Origin: Gluconobacter sp. Dm-62
GTDB lineage: Bacteria; Pseudomonadota; Alphaproteobacteria; Acetobacterales; Acetobacteraceae
DNA: 64,000 nt
Reading direction: 5' to 3'
Assembly (NCBI RefSeq): GCF_018256155.1
Contig: NZ_JAERLY010000007.1
Location: 62,001-126,000, forward strand
Shown here: one piece after another, positions 7,149 through 16,696 of the stretch
How the letters are laid out: every line of letters begins with the position of its first letter
How positions within the stretch are numbered: position 1 is the stretch's first letter
The notes under the pieces: generated by a model
Database searches by the model: none
What the model was told of the DNA's origin: nothing
Seen by the model: the letters and a program-made list of their open reading frames with translations, nothing else
Made by a program: the position numbers and the translations under genes

Positions 7149-9638
7149 ATGTCTTCCAGAATCCCTGCCCCGTCAGACCCCGTGCGTCCCTGCCGACTGC
7201 CCGCGCTCTCCTTTCTTGCCGGGCGTGGAAAACATATTCTGGCCGCTGCCACGATCCTGAGCAGCGCGACCGTTCTGGCCGCGAATGCGACTTATGCCGC
7301 GGAAAGCACCAAGCCAAAGCACGCCCGCAAGGCGGCCCAGCACGCAACACGCACCGTTGCGGAGCCGAAGGGCGGGCAGGAATCCATCAGCGTTCTGGGC
7401 CAGCGCGGACAGGCTCCGGGTGGCGGCATGATGCGGGCGGAGACGGCTGCGCGGTCCATCCAGTCCGTCACGCAGGCCTATATCGAGATGCAGAGCCCGA
7501 CCAGCTCCCCGCTCGACCTGATCAAGAACCTGCCCAGCGTCAATATTTCGACGCCAGATCCTTCCGGCAATGAAGGTGGCTCCATCAGCAGCCGTGGCCT
7601 GTATGACAACGATATCGGCTTTCTGCTGAACGGGATGCCGATTGCCAACGGCTCCTCGACGTCCGCGTCGAACTTCATCCAGAACTATATCGACAGCAAC
7701 AACATCGTGGCGGAATCCATGACGCCGGGCTCGATCTCGGTCGAGGATCCGCTGACCTCCGCCGCGGCCGGTGCACTGAGCATCACGACGCGGGCACCGG
7801 CGCAGAAATTCGGCGGTTTCATCTCGGGAAGCTACGGCTCCTTCAACACGTCGCGCGAATTCATCCGTCTGGACAGCGGCGAGATCGGCCATTCCGGCAT
7901 CACGAGCTATGCCTCGTTCTCGAACATGCATTCGGATGCCTGGCGCGGTTCGGGCACCAGCGAGCGCAAGCACATGGATTTCCGGATGACGAAGAAGATC
8001 GGGGAGCGCAGCACTGTCGATCTGTTCGTGGGTTACAACCACTCGTTCTATTACCAGAACCGCTATCCGACGATGGCGAATTTCTATGCGGACAAGAACG
8101 GCCTGCCGCTCACAACGCCCATCAGCTACACCTCGACCTTCAGTGCGACGTCTCCCAGCAGTTATTACGGCACGCATGGCTCGGACAAGGATCAGTTCTA
8201 CGCGTCCCTGCCGATGCATTTCGCGCTGAACCACCTCTTCAGTGTCAGCATCACGCCTTACTACCAGCGCGGGGCCATCACGCTGAACAGCGCTTCGCGT
8301 CTGCAGGAAGGTCATACCTATGCGGGAACGGCGCTGCAGAAGGTCGATCTGAACGGCGACGGCAAGATCAGCACGGCCACGCGCGCGGCAGTTTCGACCA
8401 ACTCCATGTCCGTCAACCAGCAGGGCGGCGTCGTGGCGAGCCTGCACTGGCATGCCGAGAACAACGAAGGCCAGATCGGCTACTGGCACGAGGAGAATTC
8501 CTATTCCCTCAAGACGCCGCTGTCGCGCATGAACCAGGTTACGGGTGCACAGCCTTCGGACACGGATACGTCGGCCTATTACCGCACCACAAGCGGCAAC
8601 ATCTATTATTCGACCAACTATGTCGGGTCCTACAGCCTCAATTCCGGCTTCATGGAAGACACGCAGCACTTCCTGAACCACAAGATGGCGCTGACCGGGG
8701 GCATCAAGGTCGTGTCCGAAACCCTGCGCGGGCAGGATTTCCTTGCCAGCACGGCCAGCCGTTCGAACCACACGTTCGTCTCGCCGATGCCGCGCATGTC
8801 GTGGTCCTGGGACTTCGCACCGCACCACCAGATCTACTTCGATGCGGAAGGCGATTTCCGTGCGCCCTCGCCCGTCAACCTGATCACGCGATACAGCACG
8901 TCCACGGGCGCCATGACGACCTCGGGCGCGAATGCGAAGCCGCAGTATTCCATCAAGGAAGAGCTGGGATACCGCTATACGGGTGACATCTTCCTGGCGG
9001 ATGTCAGCGTCTACAACTTCAACGTCAGCAACCGCCTGCTGTCACTCAACACCTACAGCAATGACGTTCCGGTCAGCGAGACGCTCAATACGGGTGGCGA
9101 GACGATCCGGGGCGTGGACCTGATGCTGTCCACCAAGCCGCTGTTCCACCGCTTCCGGCCGTATCTGTCGTTCGAATACCTGCATGCCACGATGGACAAC
9201 AACCTGCCCATCGCCGCCGATAACGGGTCGATCGACTATCTGAAGACCAAAGGCAAGACGCCGATCATGACGCCGAAGTTCATGGGCAGCATCGGCCTGA
9301 CCTATACGGAAGGTCCGTTCTTCCTCAATGCCAGCATCCGCTATACGGACAAGCAGTATTCGACGTTCATGAACGACCAGACGATGCCGTCCTATTTCTC
9401 GGACTCGCTGTCTCTGGGGTATCACCTGCCGAAGTTCTTCATCGCGCAGGCACCGGTCTTCAAGCTGAACTTCACCAACCTGACCGGCCAGTACAAGCTG
9501 GGTGGCGTGTATTACTTCGCGGAAAACGCCCGTGCCACGACCGGGGTCTATGGCAACAAGATCGCCGCGGACTCCGCACCGTCCTATTACATCCAGCCGC
9601 CCTTCTCGATGATGGGTTCGCTCTCCACCAGCTTCTGA
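7149..9638 (+). CDS. TonB-dependent outer-membrane receptor
   Basis: Large outer-membrane beta-barrel receptor, 829 residues from the chosen start. A signal-peptide-like hydrophobic segment (around ILAAATILSSATVLAANATY) precedes a Lys/His-rich linker, then a TonB plug with SISSRGLYDNDIGFLLNG and a long barrel ending in Phe (STSF). It belongs to the same subfamily as the receptors at 35479-37911 and 47741-50131. All three share a GGG(L/M)M motif before the plug and a G(V/I)YGN/T-type motif near the C-terminus. ATG 7149 has AGGA upstream; the ORF extends to 7038 without signal features. The substrate is unknown; the nearest upstream gene is the MHS transporter. Confidence 0.88.
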   Translation: MSSRIPAPSDPVRPCRLPALSFLAGRGKHILAAATILSSATVLAANATYAAESTKPKHARKAAQHATRTVAEPKGGQESISVLGQRGQAPGGGMMRAETAARSIQSVTQAYIEMQSPTSSPLDLIKNLPSVNISTPDPSGNEGGSISSRGLYDNDIGFLLNGMPIANGSSTSASNFIQNYIDSNNIVAESMTPGSISVEDPLTSAAAGALSITTRAPAQKFGGFISGSYGSFNTSREFIRLDSGEIGHSGITSYASFSNMHSDAWRGSGTSERKHMDFRMTKKIGERSTVDLFVGYNHSFYYQNRYPTMANFYADKNGLPLTTPISYTSTFSATSPSSYYGTHGSDKDQFYASLPMHFALNHLFSVSITPYYQRGAITLNSASRLQEGHTYAGTALQKVDLNGDGKISTATRAAVSTNSMSVNQQGGVVASLHWHAENNEGQIGYWHEENSYSLKTPLSRMNQVTGAQPSDTDTSAYYRTTSGNIYYSTNYVGSYSLNSGFMEDTQHFLNHKMALTGGIKVVSETLRGQDFLASTASRSNHTFVSPMPRMSWSWDFAPHHQIYFDAEGDFRAPSPVNLITRYSTSTGAMTTSGANAKPQYSIKEELGYRYTGDIFLADVSVYNFNVSNRLLSLNTYSNDVPVSETLNTGGETIRGVDLMLSTKPLFHRFRPYLSFEYLHATMDNNLPIAADNGSIDYLKTKGKTPIMTPKFMGSIGLTYTEGPFFLNASIRYTDKQYSTFMNDQTMPSYFSDSLSLGYHLPKFFIAQAPVFKLNFTNLTGQYKLGGVYYFAENARATTGVYGNKIAADSAPSYYIQPPFSMMGSLSTSF

Positions 9639-9645
9639 AGCAACG

Positions 9646-9672
9646 ACGGCTCCCTCACAGCGAGGGAGCCGT
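9646..9672 (+). terminator. intrinsic terminator after the receptor gene
   Basis: A perfect 11-base stem (ACGGCTCCCTC / GAGGGAGCCGT) with a five-base loop is followed by TTTCT, seven bases after the receptor stop. It probably also separates the convergent SDR gene. Confidence 0.8.
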
Positions 9673-9680
9673 TTCTGGTC

Positions 9681-10412
9681 TCAGGCGACGAGACCACCGT
9701 CCACCAGAATGGACGCACCCGTGATATAGGACGCATCGGGGCTGGCGAGGAACGACACGGTACGGGCGATGTCATGGACCTTGCCGTAGGATTCCGTGGC
9801 CGTGAACTTGCGGATGACGGCGGCCGCCGCTCCGTCTTCGGGGTTGAGGTCGGTTGCGATCGGGCCGGGCTCGACGATGTTCGCCGTGATGCCCTGCGGT
9901 CCGAGATCCCGCGCCACACCCTTCGTAAAGCCGATCAGACCGGCCTTTGTGGCCGAATAGAGCGAGATGCCCGGGAACGGTGCACGCTCACCAAAGGCCG
10001 AGCCGATATAGATCAGGCGGCCACCCGTCTTCATGTATTTCAGGGCTTCGACCGTCTCGATCATCGCCGCACGCAGGTTGAGGTTCAGGACATCCTCGAT
10101 CTGCGTGACGGTCATCTGTGCGATCGGGCCATAGGGGTAAATGCCCGCATTGCACACGAGTGCGTCCAGACGTCCGAACGCTTCATGCGTCTTCGTGATG
10201 GCGGCGATATTGCCGTCCGTGCTGCCGCCATCGGCCTGAACGGCGACGGCTTTGCGGCCCAGCGCCTCGATGTCCGACACAACTTTCTGCGCGGCTTTTT
10301 CGTTGCGGGCGTAAGTGATGGCGATATCAAAACCATCCTGCGCCAGCTTCAGCGCGATGGCCGCGCCAATGCCGCGTGATCCGCCGGTAATGAGCGCTAC
10401 TCTCTGGGTCAT
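9681..10412 (-). CDS. short-chain dehydrogenase/reductase, FabG-like
   Basis: Classical SDR oxidoreductase of 243 residues. It has the NAD(P)-binding motif TGGSRGIG (9-16), the NAG motif in the CNAGIYPYGP segment, and the catalytic YSATK pair. The family includes 3-oxoacyl-ACP reductases and sugar or alcohol dehydrogenases; FabG-like names are generic. AGGAAGG precedes ATG 10412. The gene stands alone between the receptor and the SulP transporter and ends near the receptor terminator. The substrate cannot be read from the sequence. Confidence 0.85.
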   Translation of the reverse strand: MTQRVALITGGSRGIGAAIALKLAQDGFDIAITYARNEKAAQKVVSDIEALGRKAVAVQADGGSTDGNIAAITKTHEAFGRLDALVCNAGIYPYGPIAQMTVTQIEDVLNLNLRAAMIETVEALKYMKTGGRLIYIGSAFGERAPFPGISLYSATKAGLIGFTKGVARDLGPQGITANIVEPGPIATDLNPEDGAAAAVIRKFTATESYGKVHDIARTVSFLASPDASYITGASILVDGGLVA

Positions 10413-10549
10413 GATCCTGTTCCTTCCTGACTGCGCTGACGAAAGATCCGTCTTTAAGCTGCCAGATCATGAGGCATTTTCGGGCCGGACCCAACCACCC
10501 CCCTGACATTGTGAAGACATCCCTTCGTCAAAGGCCTAGAACACAGGTC

Positions 10550-12238
10550 ATGTCGGAACAGCAGAACCCTACCGGAACCCGTCGCGGATGGACGGATATT
10601 GTCGCAGGTCTTTCCCTTGCCTCGGTGAATATTCCGCAGGTTCTGGGCTATACGCGCATTGCGGCCATGCCGGCAGTCACGGGGCTTTATACGGTTCTGC
10701 TGCCACTTGTGGCGTTCGCGGCTTTCGGATCATCGCGGCATCTGGTCGTGGCCGCCGATTCCGCGACGGCGGCCATTTTCTCAAGTGCCATCGGCAAGAT
10801 GGCGCTGCCGGGGAGTGCGCATTACATCGCGCTCGTCAGCATGACCGCACTGCTCTGCGCGGCACTTCTGCTGGTGGCGCGGGTTTTCCGGCTGGGGTTT
10901 CTGGCGGATTTTCTTTCCCGCACCGTGCTGACGGGATTTCTGGCCGGGGTGGGCGTGCAGGTCTGCATCGCGATGCTGCATGACATGCTGGGCGTGTCCG
11001 TCAACGCGCATAATCCGCTGGTGCAGGCTTACGAAACCTTCCGGCAGATCCCGCATGGGAGCCTCATGGTCGCGGGCCTTTCAGCGGTCACGGTCGGCAT
11101 CCTCATGACCGGGCAGCGCCTTGCCCCGCATCTTCCCGCTGGGCTCTGTGTCGTCATCGGGAGCATCGCCCTGAGCATGGGGCTGAACCTGCCTCATCAT
11201 GGCGTTCCCACCCTTGGGCATGTCGCGGGCGGATTGCCGCATTTCGGCCTGCCGGGTGTTTCATGGAACGAGCTTCTGGCCCTCCTGCCCGTCGCGGCGT
11301 CCTGCGTGTTCGTCATCATCGCACAGAGTGCCGCAACATCGCGCGTGTTCGGGGAGCGGTTTCATGAAACCGTGGATGAAAACCGCGATCTTCTGGGCCT
11401 GTCGGCGGCCAACGTGGCCGCGGGTCTGAGCGGGACTTTCACTGTCAATGGCAGCCCGACGCAGACGGCCATGGCTGTCCGTTCGGGCGCGCGGACGCAG
11501 GTGGCGCAGGTGACGTTCGCCTGCGTGACGCTTGTGGTCCTGCTGTTTCTCACGCGCCCGCTCGAAGCCCTGCCGCGCTGCGTTCTGGCGGGCATTGTGT
11601 TTACCGTCGCCATCGGCATGATTGATCTGAAGAGCCTGCGCGCGATCCGACAGGAAAGCCCGGGCGAGTTCTGGCTGGCCGTCTCGACAGCCGCCGTCGT
11701 GGTGGGGGTCGGCGTTGAGGAAGGCATTTTCCTCGCCATCACGCTGTCGCTGTTTCGCCACGTCCGGCACAGTTACGAGCCGCATACGATGGTCCTGCAA
11801 CAGTCCCCGACCGCCGGGGTTCTGGAAGCGCTACCCGCGAAGGACGGGCTGGAAAGTGCGCCGGGACTGATGGTGTTCCGGTTCTGCGCGGATCTGTTCT
11901 ACGCCAATTCGACGCGCTTCCGGCAGGATCTGCTGGGTCTCGTGGACCATGCTCCCCATCCAGTCCGCTGCGTCGTGCTCGATGCAAGCCCGGTCACGGA
12001 TATCGACTATTCCGCTGCCGCCGACCTGCGGGACCTGATCGCACAATTGCATCAGCGCGGCATCGCGCTGATTTTCGGGCGGGTGAGCGTCTATTTACAA
12101 GCCGATATGGACCGGCATCACATCACGCAGGCGCTGGGGGGAGGCAATATCTACGCCGAACTGCACACGGCACTGAAAGCCGCCCACCAGATCCTTGGGG
12201 ACACGGCTGTGCCCCCACCGACCGTCAGGCCTTCCTGA
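10550..12238 (+). CDS. SulP/SLC26-family anion transporter with STAS domain
   Basis: Inner-membrane anion transporter of 562 residues. An N-terminal SulP core with about twelve to fourteen hydrophobic segments ([19 protein letters not shown] is typical) is followed by a C-terminal STAS domain (about 430-545, [20 protein letters not shown]). The family carries sulfate, bicarbonate or dicarboxylates. I chose ATG 10550 because the transporter homology begins there; the reading open to 10469 adds proline- and arginine-rich residues with no conservation. The 3' end overlaps the convergent yjdM-like gene by 14 bases. There is no carbonic anhydrase or cysteine gene nearby to suggest a substrate. Confidence 0.87.
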   Translation: MSEQQNPTGTRRGWTDIVAGLSLASVNIPQVLGYTRIAAMPAVTGLYTVLLPLVAFAAFGSSRHLVVAADSATAAIFSSAIGKMALPGSAHYIALVSMTALLCAALLLVARVFRLGFLADFLSRTVLTGFLAGVGVQVCIAMLHDMLGVSVNAHNPLVQAYETFRQIPHGSLMVAGLSAVTVGILMTGQRLAPHLPAGLCVVIGSIALSMGLNLPHHGVPTLGHVAGGLPHFGLPGVSWNELLALLPVAASCVFVIIAQSAATSRVFGERFHETVDENRDLLGLSAANVAAGLSGTFTVNGSPTQTAMAVRSGARTQVAQVTFACVTLVVLLFLTRPLEALPRCVLAGIVFTVAIGMIDLKSLRAIRQESPGEFWLAVSTAAVVVGVGVEEGIFLAITLSLFRHVRHSYEPHTMVLQQSPTAGVLEALPAKDGLESAPGLMVFRFCADLFYANSTRFRQDLLGLVDHAPHPVRCVVLDASPVTDIDYSAAADLRDLIAQLHQRGIALIFGRVSVYLQADMDRHHITQALGGGNIYAELHTALKAAHQILGDTAVPPPTVRPS

Positions 12239-12575
12239 CGAATTCGGACTTGAGGTTCATCGCACCGATCCCAGCGATCTTGCAGGCGATATCGTGCCCG
12301 TCGCCACCGTCCGAAAGGCGGATGTTCTTCACCTTGGTGCCGCCCTTGACGACCATGGACGAGCCCTTGATCTTCAGATCCTTGATGACCGTCACGGTGT
12401 CGCCATCGGCCAGAACATTGCCGTTGGCATCACGGATCTCGCCGGACGCCTCACCGCTTTCCGCCGCCGTCTCGGCCGGGTTCCACTCATGCGCACATTC
12501 CGGGCACATCCACAGCGCACCATCCGGATAAACGTGTTCGCACCCGCAGACCGGGCATTTCAGATTACTGTCCAT
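12225..12575 (-). CDS. yjdM: YjdM/PhnA-family zinc-ribbon protein
   Basis: Small cytoplasmic protein of 116 residues. An N-terminal zinc ribbon (CPVC at 7-10, CPEC at 24-27) is followed by the conserved C-terminal domain with [17 protein letters not shown]. It matches the YjdM family, often mislabelled as alkylphosphonate-uptake protein PhnA. The family's real role is unsettled and it is not the phosphonoacetate hydrolase. ATG 12575 has AAGG upstream and begins at the zinc ribbon. It is convergent with, and overlaps, the SulP gene. Confidence 0.88.
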   Translation of the reverse strand: MDSNLKCPVCGCEHVYPDGALWMCPECAHEWNPAETAAESGEASGEIRDANGNVLADGDTVTVIKDLKIKGSSMVVKGGTKVKNIRLSDGGDGHDIACKIAGIGAMNLKSEFVRKA

Positions 12576-12726
12576 GATGACCTTTTTCCGTTTGTGGCCG
12601 GACACTACTGCACGCAGTCCGTATTTCAAAACGGGGAGCGACCATTTTCATAACCTGTTCTCTCGACATGGACCGCGCTATCAACAGGCAGACATAGATT
12701 GCCACGCTGATGGAAAGACTGTTCCG

Positions 12727-13656
12727 ATGTCCGACGCCACGCCCCAGCCCGTTGCCGCGCCCCTCACCCGGGCCGCCATTTTTCTGGTCCTGAACATCAA
12801 TCCCGGCACGGATGCGGAAAAAACCATCCGCAGCCTGTGCGCGGACCTTTCGGGCCTGCGTCGCACGGTGGGTTTCCGGGACCTGAACGGACAGCTTTCC
12901 TGCGTTCTCGGCTTTGGCTCTGCTGCCTGGGACCGTCTCTTTCCCGGCCCGCGTCCCAAAGAACTGCACCCGTTTCAGGAAATCAAAGGCGTCCATCACG
13001 CCGTTTCCACGCCGGGCGACATGCTCTTTCACATCCGCGCCACGCGCATGGATATGTGTTTCGAGATGGCCAAGCTGGTCATGGATCGCCTGCGCAGCGT
13101 CTGCACGGTTGTCGATGAAGTGCACGGTTTCAAGTATTTCGATGACCGCGACCTGATCGGCTTCGTGGACGGCACGGAAAACCCCGAGAACGCCGCAGCC
13201 TGCGAAGCTGCGATCATCGGCGATGAAGACGCGGCTTTCAAAGGCGGCAGCTACGTCATCACCCAGAAATACTTCCACGATCTCGAAGCCTGGAACACCC
13301 TGCCGATCGAGATGCAGGAAAAGATCATCGGCCGCAAAAAGCTCTCCAATGTCGAGCTCGATGACAAAACAAAGCCCGCTTACGCCCATAACGCGCTGAA
13401 TGTCGTGACGCGCAACGGAAAGCAGGTCGATATCCTGCGCGACAACATGCCGTTCGGTGAAGCTGGCAAAGGCGAGTTCGGCACCTATTTCATCGGCTAT
13501 GCCCGCTCCCCGTCCGTGACCGAGGAAATGCTTCACAATATGTTCGTCGGCAAGCCGGAAGGGAATTACGACCGCCTGCTGGATTACAGCCGCCCTGTTA
13601 CGGGTTCGCTGTTTTTCGTTCCGTCAGCCGATTATCTGGACGATATCGACGCCTGA
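12727..13656 (+). CDS. Dyp-type heme peroxidase, YfeX-like
   Basis: Dye-decolourising peroxidase of 309 residues. It has the GxxDG motif (GFVDG 145-149, with the distal Asp148), a probable proximal heme ligand His221, and the distal Arg238; the His-Arg spacing of 17 matches my recollection of YfeX. There is no Tat or Sec signal, so it is cytoplasmic like YfeX rather than exported like EfeB. No encapsulin gene or encapsulin-loading tail is evident. GGAAAG precedes ATG 12727. The last 25 bases overlap the convergent NmrA-like gene. Confidence 0.9.
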   Translation: MSDATPQPVAAPLTRAAIFLVLNINPGTDAEKTIRSLCADLSGLRRTVGFRDLNGQLSCVLGFGSAAWDRLFPGPRPKELHPFQEIKGVHHAVSTPGDMLFHIRATRMDMCFEMAKLVMDRLRSVCTVVDEVHGFKYFDDRDLIGFVDGTENPENAAACEAAIIGDEDAAFKGGSYVITQKYFHDLEAWNTLPIEMQEKIIGRKKLSNVELDDKTKPAYAHNALNVVTRNGKQVDILRDNMPFGEAGKGEFGTYFIGYARSPSVTEEMLHNMFVGKPEGNYDRLLDYSRPVTGSLFFVPSADYLDDIDA

Positions 13657-14498
13657 TGGCGCAGGCAGATCTGAAGGTCCGTCGCACCCCGCAGGGGCGT
13701 GCGCGGACGGTCATATCGCCCGTCCACGAAAATCCCCGTCATGGTGACGTAAGACTGCGCGGCTTCGGAGCAGAAGCCGTGACTGTGATAGAACTCCGGC
13801 CATCGCGAACGCGGGATTTCGTCCACTGTCACATCCCGCTCCAGCACGGCGCTGAGGGCTGTTGCGACGTCTTCCGGCGTATAGGTCTCGGGGCCTTCGA
13901 TGCTGTAAGTGCCCGTCTCTTCTACGGATGAAACCAGAAGACGGGCCGCCAGTTCGCCCACATCCTCCGGCGCGACCATTGGGGCTTTGAAATCTTTTGG
14001 CAGCAGGCTGGGAAATACCCCTGACTGCCGCGCAGTAGACAGGGCGCCGAACCAGTTGCTCATGAAATACGCAGCCCTCATGACACAGAGCGGCACTCCC
14101 GTTTCCCGTGCCCCCTGCTCGAAAGCGTACAGACTGCCAAGGTCCCCGCAATGCGGGTTATCCTGCGCGCCATAGGTTGACTGCACGACGATCTTTTCCA
14201 ACGAGGCGCCCTGAACAACCCTGAGAATGGAATGAACCGTGCGACGTTCTTCATTGTCCACATCCAGCGACGGGCTGGCAGGCGGGTTCAGCAGAAATGC
14301 GCGCCGGACTTTGGAAAAAGCCGCCGTCAGGGATGGCGTGTCGTGGACATCGAGCACGACCACGCTGGCCCCACGGGCAGACCATTCTGCCGCCTGCTCC
14401 GGACGATGCAGAACAACCGTAACCGCACGTCCCTGCTCCAGCAGTCGCCGGGCGACTGTGCGGCCCACATGCCCTGAGGCCCCCAGAACAAGATCCAT
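13632..14498 (-). CDS. NmrA-like NAD(P)-binding protein
   Basis: Atypical SDR of 288 residues in the NmrA/HSCARG group. The N-terminal nucleotide motif is GASGHVGRTVARRL, with no classical YxxxK catalytic pair in the normal position. Some members reduce quinones or sense the NAD(P) state. The C-terminal half contains EETGTYSIEGPETYTPEDVA, typical of the group. GGGAGAGAAG lies just upstream of ATG 14498. It is followed on the same strand by tonB 38 bases downstream of its stop codon, but tonB belongs to the exb operon. Function unproven. Confidence 0.8.
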   Translation of the reverse strand: MDLVLGASGHVGRTVARRLLEQGRAVTVVLHRPEQAAEWSARGASVVVLDVHDTPSLTAAFSKVRRAFLLNPPASPSLDVDNEERRTVHSILRVVQGASLEKIVVQSTYGAQDNPHCGDLGSLYAFEQGARETGVPLCVMRAAYFMSNWFGALSTARQSGVFPSLLPKDFKAPMVAPEDVGELAARLLVSSVEETGTYSIEGPETYTPEDVATALSAVLERDVTVDEIPRSRWPEFYHSHGFCSEAAQSYVTMTGIFVDGRYDRPRTPLRGATDLQICLRHQASISSR

Positions 14499-14536
14499 GT
14501 CTTCTCTCCCTGCGCGATATTTACGGGGAAAGCGGA

Positions 14537-15370
14537 TCAGTGTTCCAGATAGAATTCGATGGGAACGGTCAGCGACAGCGGATCGCCCTTGATGCTGTCA
14601 GGCGGAATGGGCAGCGGTTCGGCCCGGCGGATCAGGGCCAGCGTCTCCGCATCCAGCAGGTCATGCCCTGCGCTGCGTTTGAGACTGGCGCTCAGAACAT
14701 GTCCTTTGCGGTCCATGACGAAATGTAGGAGGGACGTTCCTTCCTGATGCGTGGACTGGGCTGCTTCGGGATAGCGTTTGAACCGCTCCAGACGAGCCAG
14801 AAGCTCGCCCTGCCAGGTTACAGGATCATGCGATGCATGGCTCGATGTGGTGGCCGAAGCGGCGCTCGGGCTGGTCGTAGGCGGCGCTTCCACGTTGCGC
14901 GGGGCCGTGGTCTTTTCCGCAGGGGGCGCTTTCACCGGTACGGGCGGCAGCGGCTTGTGCACACTCGGCTTGTGCGGCTTGATCTTTTCCGTTTTGGGCA
15001 CCGGAACAGGCGGATTGGGTGCGGAGCTTGGCGGCGCTTCGACCTTGGGCGGATCTTCCGGCTGCGGCTCCGTGGAGGCCACGGCCTGCTGCGGACCGGG
15101 ATCGACATCCTGCTGCGGGGCAGGAACAGGCGCGGGGACAGGTGCAAGATCGATGCTGATCGCAGCCGGAGGCGGTTCAGCCGCGAGAATGGGGTGGGGA
15201 TGCGCGGACGTCACCGCCCAGAACAGGACTGCCCCCGTAAGAGCGGCCACACCAAGGGCGGAGCCGCCCCAGAGCCGTGCGCTCCGGCGGTCTTCCACAC
15301 GGCAGGTTGCGGCGTACCACTCCCGAAACCTTGGCAGCGACGCTTGCGCCGAGATCAGCCCATCCGACAT
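14537..15370 (-). CDS. tonB: energy transducer TonB
   Basis: TonB couples the ExbBD proton-motive-force motor to outer-membrane receptors. The 277 residues show an N-terminal membrane anchor (about 33-52), a long Pro-rich periplasmic spacer (about 70-175 with Lys-Pro repeats), and a C-terminal TonB domain (about 190-277, FKRYPEAAQ...GTSLLHFVMDRKGHV). It is the last gene of exbB-exbD-tonB; its start codon overlaps the exbD stop (TGATG). At least four receptors in this window could use it. Fur control is likely through the operator before exbB. Confidence 0.93.
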   Translation of the reverse strand: MSDGLISAQASLPRFREWYAATCRVEDRRSARLWGGSALGVAALTGAVLFWAVTSAHPHPILAAEPPPAAISIDLAPVPAPVPAPQQDVDPGPQQAVASTEPQPEDPPKVEAPPSSAPNPPVPVPKTEKIKPHKPSVHKPLPPVPVKAPPAEKTTAPRNVEAPPTTSPSAASATTSSHASHDPVTWQGELLARLERFKRYPEAAQSTHQEGTSLLHFVMDRKGHVLSASLKRSAGHDLLDAETLALIRRAEPLPIPPDSIKGDPLSLTVPIEFYLEH

Positions 15371-15804
15371 CAGGGCGTCGTTCCCGTCGTCTGGCCCTGC
15401 AACGTCACGAGCGCCACCTTGAGGTAGCCCGCGCTTCGCAGATGATCCATGACGTCCATGAGCGTGCCATAATCCACCGTCTTGTCGGCGCGCAGGAAAA
15501 TGCGTTCGTCGCGGTTGCCCTTGGTCGCGGTCGCAAGCGCTTCGGTCAGTTGCGCGGCGGGTACGTCGTTTTCACCGAGTGCCAGATTATGATCCGCCTT
15601 GACGGTCAGGAACACGGGCTCGTCCGGCCGGGGCGCTGTCTGCTGCGTGGAAGACGGAAGATCGACGGGAACATTGACGGTCGTGAGCGGGGCCGTGACC
15701 ATGAAGATCACGAGCAGCACCAGCATGACATCAATGAACGGCGTGACGTTGATTTCGTGCGCTTCAAGCACGGTTTCGTCCGCGTGGCGGATCCGGATGG
15801 CCAT
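15370..15804 (-). CDS. exbD: biopolymer transport protein ExbD
   Basis: Inner-membrane subunit of the TonB motor, 144 residues. It has one N-terminal transmembrane helix containing the essential Asp25 (NVTPFIDVMLVLLVIFM) and a periplasmic domain. It is the second gene of the operon, six bases after exbB, with a one-base overlap into tonB. Length and Asp position match ExbD rather than TolR, and the neighbouring genes support this. Confidence 0.95.
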   Translation of the reverse strand: MAIRIRHADETVLEAHEINVTPFIDVMLVLLVIFMVTAPLTTVNVPVDLPSSTQQTAPRPDEPVFLTVKADHNLALGENDVPAAQLTEALATATKGNRDERIFLRADKTVDYGTLMDVMDHLRSAGYLKVALVTLQGQTTGTTP

Positions 15805-15810
15805 GGAAGC

Positions 15811-16536
15811 TTACTCTGCCGCAGCCAGCGTATCGCGGCCGAAGCGGAGCACCTTGCCGCCATTGATCCCGCGCGCCAGATCCCGCGAAACGAGGCGCAT
15901 CACAAGCGATGTCAGATCCGCAACACAGGCGCGGCAGGCTGCCGTCTGACGGGCGAGATGGTTGTAGATGACCACCGCCGGAATGGCGGCGACGAGCCCG
16001 AGCGCCGTGGCAAGGAGCGCTTCGGCAATGCCGGGTGCCACCACCGCGAGGCTGGTGGCATGGGCGGCCGCAATGCCCGTGAAGGACGACATGATGCCCC
16101 AGACCGTACCGAACAGGCCGACGAACGGAGAGGTCGCGCCAATGGTCGCCAGAACGCCCGTCCCGCGCATCAGGCGACGGCCTTCAGCGGCTTCCAGCCT
16201 TTCAAGATGCAGCACGATGCGCTCCTTGATGCCTTCACGGTCGCCGGGAATATCCTGCGAGCGCTGACGCTCCACTTCGGCGGCCATGACCATCGCGTGC
16301 GCGATACCGGAGCCCGATCCGGTGCGCGTCCATTCCTCGCCGATATCCAGCGTCTCGGCGTCTTCGAGCGTGATTTCCGACTTCTTCAGACGCGAGCGCA
16401 GGCGCTGGAGTTCGATGGATTTGGCAATGAAGATCGTCCAGGTCACGAGCGAGGCCATCGCAAGGATGGTCATGACGCCCCGCACGACCGGGCCGGCGTC
16501 GAGAAACATCTGCCAGGGGGAAAAGCTAAGGGACAT
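15811..16536 (-). CDS. exbB: biopolymer transport protein ExbB
   Basis: Proton-channel scaffold of the TonB motor, 241 residues with three membrane helices (one near 15-38 and two in the C-terminal half around SPFVGLFGTVWGIMSSFTGIA). It is the first gene of exbB-exbD-tonB. I set the start at ATG 16536, which begins MSLSFSPWQMF like other short ExbB proteins. The ORF stays open upstream to 16830 but would run through the Fur box and the neighbouring terminator. Fur regulation is strongly suggested by that operator. Confidence 0.94.
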   Translation of the reverse strand: MSLSFSPWQMFLDAGPVVRGVMTILAMASLVTWTIFIAKSIELQRLRSRLKKSEITLEDAETLDIGEEWTRTGSGSGIAHAMVMAAEVERQRSQDIPGDREGIKERIVLHLERLEAAEGRRLMRGTGVLATIGATSPFVGLFGTVWGIMSSFTGIAAAHATSLAVVAPGIAEALLATALGLVAAIPAVVIYNHLARQTAACRACVADLTSLVMRLVSRDLARGINGGKVLRFGRDTLAAAE

Positions 16537-16574
16537 CACGGCACCTGTAGGAACTGCGGGACTATTAAACCAAC

Positions 16575-16593
16575 GATAATGAGAGTCATTCTC
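16575..16593 (-). promoter_or_regulatory. Fur box before exbB-exbD-tonB
   Basis: The 19-mer GATAATGAGAGTCATTCTC matches the Fur consensus GATAATGATAATCATTATC at 16 of 19 positions. It lies 39 bases before the exbB start codon. It supports iron-dependent repression of the motor operon. Confidence 0.9.
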
Positions 16594-16664
16594 ACTATCA
16601 AGGATGATTCGCATCCTCCTGCATGTCGTATCGTGTCCGGCGCGCGCTTTCGGGCCTGAAATGA

Positions 16665-16691
16665 AAAAAGCCCCGGTCCGACCGGGGCTTG
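16665..16691 (-). terminator. intrinsic terminator after the DUF4405 gene
   Basis: A GC-rich stem GCCCCGGT/ACCGGGGC extended by A-T pairs is followed, on the minus strand, by a run of six T. It sits directly after the DUF4405 stop codon and insulates the Fur-controlled exb promoter. Ends may be off by one base. Confidence 0.85.
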
Positions 16692-16696
16692 GTGTC

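Noticed and set aside
7173-8828. 551-codon minus-strand ORF antisense to the receptor at 7149
   Set aside because: It is an open frame created by GC-rich codon use of the receptor gene. It is Arg/Gly/Ala-rich, has no domain and no ribosome site.
12225-12575. Phosphonate metabolism, suggested by the PhnA name of the yjdM family
   Set aside because: The family is not phosphonoacetate hydrolase, and no phn genes are nearby.
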